Source: Chloromonas sp. AAM2
Taxonomy: Eukaryota > Chlorophyta > Chlorophyceae > Chlamydomonadales > Chlamydomonadaceae
Reading direction: 5' to 3'
Assembly: GCA_004335635.1 (NCBI GenBank)
Contig: QAXH01006366.1
Span: forward strand, 1 to 24,617
Length of the DNA stretch: 24,617 bases
A program made the position numbers and the translations under genes. The notes under the pieces are model-generated. The model was given only the letters and a program-made list of their open reading frames with translations. It was not told where the DNA came from and did no database searches. Below, piece by piece: positions 1-9,784 of the stretch. Each line of letters starts with the position of its first letter. Position 1 is the stretch's first letter.

Positions 1-222
1 CAAAACTGGCTCATGTGCCTTCCCTTGTCCTGCCTCGCCCTGCTTCCTGTGGCTGCTTGGTCGGCCTGGCGGGCTTTGCTTCCTTGTGCGCTGTTTTGCC
101 TGCCCTGCTGTCGCCTTCTTTGGGCTGGGCTTTCAGTGCTTCAGTTCTTGAGTGCTTCCTGAGCTTTTCACGGCCGTGTGCTCTTGGACGCCAACTGCAA
201 GGCCATCGTTGTCGACGATCAC
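1..222. other. Intergenic, pyrimidine-rich flank upstream of the tRNA gene
   Basis: This stretch is rich in C and T on the plus strand (many CCTGC/CTTCC runs). An 81-codon frame overlaps the tRNA and has no family signature. I see no supported gene. It may be the flank or UTR of a gene lying to the left of the window. Confidence 0.4.
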
Positions 223-295
223 GTCCGCGTAGCTCAGTGGATAGAGCGCTCGATTCCTAATTGAGAGGTCGCGGGTTCGACCCCCGTCGTGGATA
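223..295 (+). tRNA. tRNA-Arg (anticodon CCU)
   Basis: A full cloverleaf can be folded by eye. The acceptor stem is 223-229 with 288-294 (one G-U at the first pair and one internal G-U). The D arm is GCTC/GAGC at 232-247, and the anticodon stem is CTCGA/TTGAG. The 7-nt loop TTCCTAA places CCU at 256-258. There is a 5-nt variable loop, then a T stem of five pairs (one G-U) around the loop TTCGACC. The discriminator base is A295. There is no intron and CCA is not encoded. The internal pol III promoter is visible: the A box lies around 230-240 and the B box GGTTCGACCCC at 274-284. A T-run (297-300) right after the gene serves as terminator. The product decodes AGG arginine codons. Confidence 0.97.
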
Positions 296-296
296 C

Positions 297-300
297 TTTT
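297..300 (+). terminator. Pol III T-run terminator of tRNA-Arg
   Basis: Four consecutive T residues begin two bases after the discriminator base. This is the usual minimal RNA polymerase III termination signal. Confidence 0.8.
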
Positions 301-1822
301 GAACAAGGCTGGCTACAAGTCTCCGAGAGTAGAAATGAAGCGGTGCACATGAGGTCGCGTGGCATTAATGTACAGGACATACTTGCATGAGATGTGCTGA
401 TGCTCTCTCATCAGGTTGTATAGCCACTCTTGTGATCGATACGTGTCACTGTATACAGGTATATGCCATCGCCTACTGAAAGTTACAAATGCAATGCGGC
501 TGCTTCTGGAGCATCGAGCGTCATGCTACAACAGCGCAAGCCAACTAATGATGCAGTCGTATCGTGCTGGCCGGGCTGTTACCAGATCAATCCCAGACTG
601 ACATGGGCGTCATACAATTGAACTTGTTCATGAACACTGAACAGACATTGAGGACGACACACAACGAAAGGTTTTCAAACGATGCCCGCGCAAAACGTTC
701 AAAGGCAACAGCAAGCGTCAACAACCTGAAGGACTTGCAATGACACACAGCACTGGCACATGACGGCGCCTGTGAAATGAATTGGAACATGGAGAGTAAC
801 AAACACCAAAGCTTGGTGACATCAAACTTCAACTGCAGGCATGACGCAATCTAGAGCATTTGATCCACGTTGCTGACTAACCGCTCTTGCCAAGTGTCCT
901 CGTCCCCACGCGGTGTAGAAAGGCACGGTCAACATGCGCCCCTAAGAAGCGCTTAACAGAAGAGCAGAAGTTTTAGTTATAGTACTGCAGAAGTTCCCAA
1001 ACTAGATCGTGCAGACATTTTGAACACCACATGATGCGATGTCAGGGTCGGCGTGACCGTTGGAATGAGTGCGTCCACCGGTATTCTGTCAACACAAACT
1101 TCGGCAGCAATCAAGTGTGCCATCATGCAGCCTCTGTAGAACGCGAGTGCTGTCAAACACGACCGATGAATACGATTAGGCGATTTGCGAGGTAGTATGC
1201 CAGGCCACAAGGACGCTAGTAAGCTGGCAACCGCAACACTTGATGGAAGTGCCCAGCTGCCAAAGGCACGTGTACGCAACTCTCTGCAACCACTCACACC
1301 ACACAAGAAAATGTCTGCCAGTTCTGGGACAGTTTCCAAAAAACACCTGTGAGAGGCGTGCCGACATGGATCGGCATGGGCCTCAGGCAAGCGGCAGTGA
1401 CAGAAGGCAGGCTCAGCCAAACCACCCTGTGATAGCTGCCATGCTTGGTGTTCCGGCACGCTCCACTACCTCAAGCCTAGCACTAAAACATTTCTATTTG
1501 CACTCGACACTCCTTGCCCAACCCAGTCATGGTGACGGACATCACCCCAACAGAACATTTCCTTGAGCCAGCACTTAGCAGAAACTAATTACTGACGTGT
1601 CACTTACAACCAGCGGTTCTTAATCACCTTAAGACGGGTTGGAAAGCACGCCCGCTTACTCTAGGCATCTGCTTGTTACACCATGCAGAGTCGTAGTAGC
1701 CTCTGATGCTTACTCTCAGTCTCCTGCCCCACATGCAGCCATGGTATACACCTTGGATTCCACGGAAAAGGGCACGACATTGCTCAGATAGTACACACAA
1801 ACGTGCCAGTCAAACCTGCCAC
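301..1822. other. Intergenic region, no supported gene
   Basis: I find no reading frame here with a recognisable family or a convincing exon chain. The longest frame (minus, about 977-1459) has no motif. At 1311-1335 there is a copy of the short repeat whose core is TGCCAGTTCTGGGACAG; it recurs at 15507, 20320 and, inverted, at 15710. A decayed inverted relative seems to lie around 990-1022. The right end is probably the 3' UTR of the ankyrin gene, which is transcribed leftward. Confidence 0.5.
1311..1335 (+). repeat. Dispersed short repeat, MITE-end-like copy
   Basis: The core TGCCAGTTCTGGGACAG is shared with the left arm of the inverted-repeat element at 15496-15735 and with 20317-20335. 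A poorly conserved inverted counterpart around 990-1022 (TTCCCAAACT, then GCAGACATTTT) suggests a decayed element here. Confidence 0.5.
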
Positions 1823-3049
1823 TCACTGGCTGCTGCTCATTGCAAGCGCACCCCAGCAGGCAAACAGACGCTGGCCCTGGCCTGGCTTGCGGAGCCACTC
1901 CGATAGCATCTGGCTCACGTGCTGATGACCCCCTTGCTTGGCCATGTCCATAGCCCTTTGCACATGCCTGGATGGGTGCTTGGCCCAACGAAGCAACAAC
2001 TGGCATACATCAAAGTGACCATGTGAAGCTGCCAGTTTCAACGCTTCACTCTCCATGTCACTCGCTTTGGCAGGATTGCGTGCTTGTTGGAGCAGTAGTT
2101 GGCATATCGCTGCATGGCCGGCGGCTGCCGCAGCCCGTAGAGCTGCACTACCGCCATGGTCTGCTCTAGCAGGGTGGTTTGGCTGCTGTAGTAATACCTG
2201 GCAAACGTGCAAGTGGCCACCTTTTGCTGCTGCAAGCAGGGCTGCGCTGTGGCAATCGTCTGCCCTTACAGGGTTCTGTTTCTGCTGCAGCAGCAGCAGG
2301 CACACCAGTGCATGGCCGCCTGCGGCTGCCAGCCGCAGAGCCTCACTCTCCATGTCGCTGCCACGTGTGGGGTGACGCTCTTGTAACAGTAACACCTCGC
2401 ACACCGCTAGATGCCCCGCTTTTGCTGCACTGCGGAGTGCGGTGCTGTGCCAGCCGTCTGCCCTGGCTGCGTTGTGCTCCTGTGTTAACAGCAACTGACA
2501 AATTTCCACATGGCCTCGTTCGGCTGCTAGTTGCAGCGCCTCGCTTTCTAAATCGTTTGCTCGGGCAGGGTGCTCCCTCTGCTGCAGCAACAGGCAGCAG
2601 ATGTCGGCATACCCATGCCATGCTGCGGCCTGAAGTGCGGCACTGCTTCTATCGTCTGCCCTGGCTGGGTGATGGTCCTGCTGCAACAGCAGCTGGCAAA
2701 CTTGAAAATGCCCGCCTTCTGCTGCCACCTGAAGTGCTTCGCTGAGCAAGTCATCTGCTCTGGCTGGGTTCTGTTGCTGCTGCAACAGCAATCTGCACAC
2801 GTCCAGGTGCCCTTTTGCTGCCGCAGCTTTGAGAGCCAGGCTGTCTGCCCTGGATGCACCATGGTGTTGGTGCAGCAGCGTCTCGCATACAGATACAGAG
2901 CCACAGCCTGCAGCTCTGACCAGTGCATGCTGGGCTCCATGTCGCTCAGTGAGCCATGCTGCCACTGCCGTGGGCGTCCACAGCTGCATGCGAGTACCCT
3001 TGGTCAATGAGGTGCATGCAGGCTCGCCTGAGCGGCTGAGGATGCACAT
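1823..3049 (-). CDS. Ankyrin-repeat protein (about ten repeats), possible F-box-like N-terminus
   Basis: A long uninterrupted frame encodes tandem ankyrin repeats, which are helical protein-binding modules; the ligand is unknown. Numbering from the upstream TTG at 3190, repeats start near residues 86, 118, 151, 184, 217, 250, 283, 316, 349 and 382. They are spaced exactly 33 residues after 118, and a partial repeat lies around 412-433. The typical unit is AALxAAAxGGHxxVCQLLLQQ followed by a basic turn ending in ARADD. The tail after 433 is short and ends in SSSQ and a TGA stop. I chose the first in-frame ATG (3047-3049). The frame is open to 3190 without an earlier ATG, and ATG 2987-2989 (MQLWTPTAVAAWL) is an alternative. 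Residues 41-71 (HLTNDVIMCILSRSG and on) weakly resemble the start of an F-box, so an upstream exon is likely. Glutamine-rich QQ turns create CAG/CTG runs that are coding. Repeat identity is certain; the exact start is not. Confidence 0.92.
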   Translation of the reverse strand: MCILSRSGEPACTSLTKGTRMQLWTPTAVAAWLTERHGAQHALVRAAGCGSVSVCETLLHQHHGASRADSLALKAAAAKGHLDVCRLLLQQQQNPARADDLLSEALQVAAEGGHFQVCQLLLQQDHHPARADDRSSAALQAAAWHGYADICCLLLQQREHPARANDLESEALQLAAERGHVEICQLLLTQEHNAARADGWHSTALRSAAKAGHLAVCEVLLLQERHPTRGSDMESEALRLAAAGGHALVCLLLLQQKQNPVRADDCHSAALLAAAKGGHLHVCQVLLQQPNHPARADHGGSAALRAAAAAGHAAICQLLLQQARNPAKASDMESEALKLAASHGHFDVCQLLLRWAKHPSRHVQRAMDMAKQGGHQHVSQMLSEWLRKPGQGQRLFACWGALAMSSSQ

Positions 3050-4507
3050 GATGACATCATTGGTCAGGTGGCGCCCACCATGCCTGCGGCGCAACGCACG
3101 CAACAAGCCATGGTCAGGTGCGGCAGGCAGAGGGAGTTCAGCAGTACCTTCAACTACTGTGAACTTTTTGAAGTATGTTGTCAGGTACAAGTGATTTGTG
3201 GAACGAATGCAAAGAAGGCCAGCATGGGCAAGTCAAGGGCAAAGAAAGATTTAGGCATGCAGATAAGTACGGTGCACCGGCTTGAAGCTCACCCGGCGCT
3301 CAAGGAGGGATTGAGTTCCCTGGCGGCGCAACTGGTGATGTCGCTTTCTCGACGCATCACACGCACAGTCCTGACCTTCCTGCGAGCGACGCAGAACATG
3401 GCCGTAAGGTTGCTCTGGACGACTTGCCTCGAGTCCGAATGCAGCCATGAGAGTAGAATTGTGTCAGCTGGGCGTTAAAGTGCAAATACATACCTGAGGC
3501 CTTCAGCAGGGTGCGCCAGTGGCACTTGCAGACAGGCTGCGAGGTTCCAGGAAAGTTCCCGGGAGGCAGCACCGGGTGCGTGCATGAAGCAATCAAACGG
3601 CTGTTGCGGCTGTAGCACAATAGCCATAAAGGTGTGTCGAATTCGTGGGTTCGAAGTCAACTCAGTTTGCGAGTCATCGGAGTGGCCCCATGCAACACGG
3701 TCGTGGCGATGCCCTTGGGGATAGAATCATCAGCTGCCCAAGTTGTGTCAAGGGCATTCACAAGCGATATGCCGAACCTAAGCGGCAATCGCCAAATAAG
3801 GTTGCTGCCAAATAAAACGTACACGGTTACAAATATTGATCCGGGACCGCCCGCTATTGGCAATTTCTTCAGCCACAGCTAACTGAGATTCATCAAGTTG
3901 CACATGCCACGAAGCTGAGAGGGTTTTCCAGCTGATGAGCGCAAGCGCCGCAATCTAAAAAAAACTGGCAGTTGCTTCACTCACCAAGTCAGAGCATGGC
4001 GCTCATGGTCTGGCTGAAATGACGTTCCTGTACCACAGCATCTCATGTGGGTAAGGTGCTCAGCAATCAGGCAGCTGGGCAATGGCTGTGGCATCTTTTA
4101 GTCCCATCACATCCACCAATCCAACCCACAGACTGCTGGTCATCGCCGTGCATGAAGGCATACACGACTGTCAACTCATGCCATTGACTCACTGTTTTGA
4201 GATGAAATCGGTCGAATGACGCGTTTGTACATAAACCCACTGCCCACACACCGACCCCACAGTTAGTTGTGTAGTACAGTAACGCCGCATACATCCCACC
4301 CCTGTGCTTCATCCTCATTTTGCGCAGGATTTATTGTATTGCGAAGTCTGAGGAATCATGATCCTTTACAACCAGCTTCCAACCCACGTCTAACACATCT
4401 TCACAACATCACCAAGCACAGAGGCTGCAGCATGTGTGAACACGTAGACAGTCTCTAACTGGCCGCCTAGGCCCTTGGATAGTCGGGTGACCTTTGACGC
4501 TTGCGCC
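3050..4507. promoter_or_regulatory. Divergent intergenic region between ankyrin and methyltransferase genes
   Basis: The ankyrin gene runs left and the methyltransferase gene runs right from this roughly 1.45-kb interval, so it should hold both promoters and any 5' UTR exons. On the minus strand a possible splice donor (GTTGAAG then GTACTG) lies at about 3148 and a possible acceptor (GCGCCGCAG) near 3088, which would add a 5' exon to the ankyrin gene. An AT-richer patch lies at about 3740-3890 and carries the direct repeat TGCCAAATAA. I could not assign either to a gene. I see no clear TATA element. Confidence 0.45.
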
Positions 4508-7500
4508 ATGAGTGCTGGACAGGCCGAGCTTGATGATGGGCCGCGTGACTGGCAACGCTTCTTCATGGGCTATCATGAACGTTTTGTGGATGACTGCGTC
4601 CTGGCACTCCAGGTACATCCATGGGTACTGACCACTCCAACCAGACATGAATGGTGTCGAGCGTAGGATGATGACGTAGGTTCGAACAGGCAGGCAATGC
4701 GTCGAGCGAAGGGTGCAAGAGTCGGGGAGGGGGAAGGGCAAGCAGACCAGGGCAGGCAGATCAGACCAGGGCAGGGGAGGCAGCAGTGCAGGAGGCCACT
4801 ATGCAGTAGTCAGTCAACTTCAGTGCGAACTCACTGGCAATCAAGCACCAAATCACTGCCTGGAAAGACGCCGCTTAAACTGCACCTGGCAAGAGCGGTT
4901 ACCAGGACGCACATGTATGGTTGTGACGCACAGGACGAAAACCTTGGGGTGCAGCTACACGGCGAGTGCCTGCTTGCGTGTTTACAACCTTGTTGTACAT
5001 TGTCTGTGTGCGCCTGCGAGTGCCTGCTTGCGTGTGTACATGTGCAGGGGGGTCGGCTCGAGGTGCGGCTGGCGCAGGCGCCCAGTGCACGCGCGGCCCA
5101 GCGCAAGCAGCCGGGGAGGGGAGACCTGGACAAGGCAGCCGACCCGTCGCTCACAGGTGGACGAGTGGATGGAGCGGCCGGGGTGTGGGGTGTGGGTGAA
5201 CGTGATGAATGAGGAGGATGTGGTTCCCATGGCCGTCGCTGTGTGTTGCTGGGTAGGGTTGGATGCGGCTGTATGGGCCAAGCTATACACGGTTTGCGCC
5301 ATGTCATCTGTATTGCCGTCGTTTCTTCTCCATCGCCACCTGTCAATACCCAACCAGTCAATACCCACCTTTGTTGCACATAATGGTGGAGACCAGACTA
5401 CACATTTGAAAGCGTAAAATTCAGTAGTTTTTACCACAGTTGGCATAGAAGTACTGAACGTGCTGCCGATCATTGATGAGTAATAATAGGTTTAATAGAG
5501 AGGAAGCACGGTCGTTGGAAATAGGAAGCCAAGCTGAAACCAAACTACGCTTCTGTGTAGGTTGCTCCGACGCACCAGTCCAAGGCGCAGTAAGCGAACG
5601 TGCTGCTTTATGTCTGCAGGCACCACAGTGTGGGACGGTGCAGTGGTGCTGGCACACCTGCTGGCTGACACGGAAATTCTCATGCACCACATGGCCGCCC
5701 GCGAGGCCAGCCACATGGCTGACGGAGCGGCTGGCCACATGGCCGGTTCCCAACATGCATCACCCAGCCCAGCCATAAGGTGCCTGGAATTGGGCGCCGG
5801 CACAGGGGCAGTGTCACTGGCACTGATGGCAGCAAGGTGGGCACTGCAGTGCAAATGGGCTCGTTCGGAAGGGTGTGTTCGCGTGACTCTCAGCACTGGC
5901 CAGCTTTGTTCACAAACTCAATGAGCTACTTTCAAACCGACTGTGATCTTATGCGGCAGCTTGCCTGTTCTGACAGCAACGGGTGCAGATTCAATTGTTT
6001 TCATAAGCTATGGCTTCAGCACTAGTTGTGAACTGAAGCAGCACCAAGCAGGCATGCGATCCCACACGCATGCAACCCGCTGCACCATGCACACCTGCTC
6101 ATCATCCTGAACCCAACTCTGAAGTCTGTACCGACTGGTTCGTCAACGTGCCACCTGTCTGACCCTGCAGGCGTGTGGCCACCTGCACCATGACCGACCT
6201 GCCTGACCTCCTACCGCACATGCAGCTAAACCTTCAGCGCAACAAGCACCACATCCAGATCCCCTCATCAGTCTGTATCAAGGTACACTGTGTTCGAGGT
6301 TGTTGTCATCTTTTTACATCCGCGTCGATGCGCGCAATGCGCATAAGGGATGTGTCCTGCAACTCAGGGACGGAAAAACTCGAAGTCATCATAAAGTCTG
6401 AATAATATTGCAGGAGCCTGGCAGTTAGGTTATTAGGGTCGTCGACTGCAGTCGACACTGACCCTGTTCACAGCAGGCATCTGTTCAGCGGCCAGCATTC
6501 TTGAGTGGCTGCTCTTGCTGCTTGATTCTAATTGTCAGTCCTGGTTTAGACCGCAGTCAACGCTAGTAAATAGCCAGCTACAACAACGTTCCCTTGCCTA
6601 CGACAACGTTCCCTTGCCTACGACAACGTTCACCTTGCCTACGACAACGTTCACCTTGCCTGCCGCTTGCAGGCGTTACGCTGGGGCCCTGAAGGCACGT
6701 CTGATGTTGCCGGTCTGGAGGGTGCCTTTGATCTGATAGTGGGCTCAGACCTTATCTACTACACGTACAGGTATGGGTTGGCACTGTTCCTTGTGAATTC
6801 GGCTCAATTGCTGTGCTCGTGCGCCTCGCCTGTTGTCAGATGCTTCAAGACTTTCATTGCTACTGAGGCGCAACATCAAGCCATGTTTGGGCATGTTTGC
6901 CACGTGCACCTGTTTGGGCATGTTTGCCACGTTGCCAATCCAGTCCATGAATAATCGTTGCCAATCCAGCTGATTGGGTGGTGTATGTTTGCCACGTTGA
7001 TGACGACTGGGTTACAAGGGCTCACTAAGCAGGGCTGAGCTATTCGAGCCCAGTGCAGTCCTGTACAGGGCAGAAGGCATGCCTAACAAGGCTGCTGAGA
7101 CGCGACTGGTCTGCTGCCCTTGTGCGTCCACCTTGGCACACCCAACTGACCTGGCCAGTAGATTTGCCAGTAGATTTGCCAGTAGATTTGTCAGTAAACT
7201 TGCCAGTGAATTTGCCAGCAACCTTGCCAGTACATTCGCCAGCAACTCTGCCAGTAAAGTGCGTGTGTGCAGTGAAGCGACGCCTCACACCAAACTGCTG
7301 CTGTGGACCTTGGAGCGCTTGGCAGCGCCCACAACAGTCGTCTACCTGTCCCTGTCCCTGCATCACAACCCAGAGGCGAGGCATTGGACCAACATCACTC
7401 ATATAAAAACTAAATAAATATAGAAACTTGCCCTTTCATTGCCTTGCATACATTCTGGTTCTTTCCTGGTCCTGTTTTGTCTGTTCCTCGCTCAGGGCTG

Positions 7501-7982
7501 GTCAGGGCTGCATCCACATCTCTTGCATTACTTGCTAGCCTTTGAGCTTGGCCCGTGTAATCGTACTCTCTACTGTTCACGCCACTCGAAGCACTAGCCG
7601 TAGCCTTTGCTCTACCCGTTCCGCTGCCTGCAAGCATTGCAAATTCCGTTCAAGGCCCAGTTAGCTTTGATACCATCTGCAGATGTGCTCAGATCACTGG
7701 CTTTAAGAATGGTTACTGGCACACACTGGTGGTGAGACCCAGACACACTTCCCGAGCACTAGAGGCACGCGCCGTACAGCACGAAAACCGAAAGTATACG
7801 TACTCAAACCAGTCACGTGCTTACGTTGGTCATTGCAGGAGGTGGAGCATTTCCTGTCCCTGGCCCAGGAGACATTCCAAGTAGTGCGGCTGCACAAGGA
7901 AGTGCCCCAGGAGTGGCGGGTGCCTGATGTGCTGGTAGTGAGGCTGACTCGCACAGCAATGAGGTGGGTGCAGATCACGTGA
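4508..7982 (+). CDS. METTL21-type (methyltransferase family 16) protein-lysine methyltransferase, seven exons
   Basis: Predicted SAM-dependent seven-beta-strand methyltransferase; the family methylates lysines of proteins such as chaperones and elongation factors. Exons: 4508-4612, 5048-5156, 5620-5836, 6171-6282, 6673-6770, 7273-7375, 7839-7982, which join in phase to 295 aa. Residues 1-71 carry a strand motif (GGRLEVRLAQAPSA). TGTTVWDGAVVLAHLL follows at the exon 2/3 junction, matching the family's G-x-x-VWD-A-x-VLA block. Motif I, ELGAGTG, is near 131. Post-I is TDLPDLLPHMQLNLQRN, and the FDLIVGSDLIYY block is in exon 5. Exon 7 completes the final strands (VPDVLVVRLTR). Exon 3 has a His/Met-rich insert between VWD and motif I. 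The start ATG follows GCGCC. The exon 6 donor is GC, not GT. The last exon could instead splice at an AG/GTGGGT donor near 7965. The exact substrate cannot be told. Family call strong; exon 1 and the 3' end less so. Confidence 0.86.
6435..6465. repeat. Perfect 16-bp palindrome with extended arms (intron 4)
   Basis: GTCGACTGCAGTCGAC at 6441-6456 is a perfect palindrome. AGGGTC on the left pairs with GACCCT on the right after a 3-nt offset, giving a short cruciform-capable hairpin inside intron 4 of the methyltransferase gene. Confidence 0.7.
6581..6662 (+). repeat. 20-21-bp minisatellite, four copies, against the exon 5 acceptor
   Basis: Two 20-bp copies (6581-6600, 6601-6620) and two 21-bp copies (6621-6641, 6642-6662) share CGACAACGTTC then CCTTGCCTA. 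The array ends ten bases before exon 5 of the methyltransferase gene, so its T/C-rich parts sit where the polypyrimidine tract and branch site would be. Confidence 0.9.
6887..6936 (+). repeat. 26-bp tandem duplication in methyltransferase intron 5
   Basis: GTTTGGGCATGTTTGCCACG occurs twice in a row, with a third partial match (TGTTTGCCACGTTG) near 6985. CGTTGCCAATCCAG is likewise repeated at about 6931 and 6956. This is intronic local duplication. Confidence 0.7.
7154..7261 (+). repeat. 12-bp minisatellite, nine copies, against the exon 6 acceptor
   Basis: Nine consecutive 12-bp units run GCCAGTAGATTT, three times nearly identical and then diverging (GCCAGTGAATTT, GCCAGCAACCTT and so on). 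The array ends 11 bases before exon 6 of the methyltransferase gene. The unit length is a multiple of three and the frame of exon 6 is open through the array back to ATG 7079. Confidence 0.93.
7376..7838 (+). other. Putative GC-AG intron of the methyltransferase gene
   Basis: Exon 6 ends in CCAGAG and is followed by GCGAGG. No GT lies between the conserved coding part and the stop codon in this frame. The acceptor CATTGCAG is at 7831-7838. Joining at this GC donor keeps phase 0 and gives HHNPE-EVEHFLSLAQ, a sensible family continuation. AG/GCxAG is the usual form of the minor GC-AG donor class. Confidence 0.7.
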
Positions 7983-9784
7983 GTGCAGTGTTCACGTGTC
8001 CAACATGCTGGTGGATGTGTGTTTGGTGCACGCCGGCATGTGGGTGTACTACACGTTTTGATGTTGCATGTTGGGCACGCCCAGTGGCATGCCAACGTGT
8101 TTGGCTGCAGCTGGGCTAGGTGTACACGGTGATGTCCTCGCCTTCGCATGTCCTCGTTGTTGTGCAGCAGGATCGCGTAACGCAGACTGCAGGCCAATGC
8201 TGGGGTGCTGACTTATCCACTTGTTGTCCAGGCACACCTGCAGGCTTTCTGATCCTTTGCCGATGCCACACAGCCTTCTGTACGTCATCAGATCACTCAA
8301 AGCTGCAAGTTGAACATTCTCTGATCTGGCAAGCAGGCTAGCATAGTATCATTCTCAGTTCACTGATGCTGATAACAACAACCTGCTGCTTCAGAGCTGA
8401 GATCGTCTTGCCAGAGGAATCGGCGAGCAAAGCAGACGATGGGCAATGACTGCGCGGCACGTGTGGCGAGGGATTCCTGACAAATGCGGAGCTGGAGAGT
8501 TTTTAAATGGCATTTCTCCTGCTCAGGCAACTGCTCCAACTCCATCCCCTTTCTGTCATGTTGATCCTCCAAGCACTGCAGTTCAGAGCGGAAAGAACAA
8601 GCCCGGTCATTGCGGCCCCAGTCCTTGCATGGTTAGCCACATCATCGTCTATTCTTTAGACTCTCCAATATGTTTCGACTGCCTGTGATTAACATGAAGC
8701 TGTGCCCTTGACCAGTATCAGCATGCAGGGTCTGGTCAGAGGGCCCTGCCCTCACCCTCAATTCTGACGCACACTTCAACACTCCATTGCAACACTGGAT
8801 GCTGGTGATGGTGGTCCCTTTTGCATAACATTTAGAAGAAAGAGCAAAGGAAGCTGAGGCTGACCCTGACTCGCGAGATCATGGCTAGATGCCATACCTA
8901 AGGCTAGCAACCTCACCTTGGAATCATGTCCTTTTTGATCCTTGTCGGACACGCCCTGTTGATACTGCATGGGCCGTGACTGCCCCGAGTTCCTCTGTCC
9001 CTGCTGGGATTGAGGTCCTGAGGAGTGATGCTGGGTAGTGAGGAGTGGAGTGATCCTGGGGAGTGAGGACTGATGCCGGGATTGAGGTCCTTGTATCGTT
9101 TGTTGCTTGTGCCCATGCTATGTTTTGTTGTTCTTCATGACAACGTTGCGGGGTTATGCTTGTGTTTGTGCATGCTGCGACACCTGCCATGGGTATCCAG
9201 ATGACATCCATGCACATGATCCCTGCCACAGGTCGGTTGGATTGGGAATGCTGTGACAGCACAAGACAAGCCTCTCACCTGGAAGCATATCGTCAAGTAT
9301 AGTGCTGATGGAAGGGGGCAGTAGTGAATTGACTGGATATCATAGGGCATCTGATGCTGTGAATCTGGTTTGCTGAGGGGTGCCATCGGAAGGCGCTCTG
9401 TGGAATGCCCACCACTGGGGTTACCAAACTCTCTGCCCATACCCAACATATTCTCTCAGGTGGTCGTGCTGGATTGATATGTAACCTATGTACACTACGC
9501 TCAAACAAGGCATGCCAGTTCCAGGCATGCACTGCCTGGCTTCCTTTTTGTATGTCGCCTGCAGAAGTTGGCAAGACAACATTCTGTCCACTGCCTAAGC
9601 TGGTTAGGGCTGTAGGAAGATGAGAGCAGGGCTGATACCTGTTATACACAGTGACTGTAGGTGTACTCAACAGTGCCAAGCAAAGTACATCACACGTACA
9701 GCCTGGAAAGAACAGTAAGAGAGGAACTCATACATGTCGCAGACTGCGCGCCTCATAGCACTGTTGGTGATCCTGAGGCACACA
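7983..9784. other. Intergenic, no supported gene
   Basis: This lies between the convergent methyltransferase gene (+) and the duplicated 3' flank of the first membrane-protein gene (-). Frames up to 128 codons occur on the minus strand (for example 9293-9679), but none has a motif or a matching exon chain. It should contain the 3' UTR of the methyltransferase gene; I did not find a clear TGTAA polyadenylation signal close to its stop. A G/A-rich direct repeat lies at 9006-9091. Confidence 0.45.
9006..9091 (+). repeat. Imperfect G/A-rich direct repeats
   Basis: GGGATTGAGGTCCT occurs at 9006 and 9078, with several GGAGTGATxCTGGG-like units between them. This is a low-complexity minisatellite with no gene. 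Confidence 0.6.

Noticed and set aside
977..1459. 160-codon minus-strand frame
   Set aside because: No family motif, no exon partners and a mixed composition; most likely a chance frame.
2280..2310. CTG/CAG microsatellite
   Set aside because: It codes glutamines in the ankyrin repeats on the minus strand.
2179..2745. 188-codon plus-strand frame
   Set aside because: It is the antisense of the ankyrin array; its periodicity is inherited from the repeats.
3613..3658. Pol III-like A box (TAGCACAATAG) and B box (GGTTCGAAGTC)
   Set aside because: No cloverleaf forms: the T stem has mismatches and no anticodon arm fits. It could be a tRNA-derived relic but is not supportable.
4831..5379. 182-codon minus-strand frame rich in Pro, Ser and His
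   Set aside because: Antisense to exon 2 and introns of the methyltransferase gene; no motif.
7079..7417. Independent 112-aa plus-strand gene
   Set aside because: Its 3' half is exon 6 of the methyltransferase and the upstream part is minisatellite; kept only as a possible extended exon.
9293..9679. 128-codon minus-strand frame
   Set aside because: No recognisable domain or splice partners.
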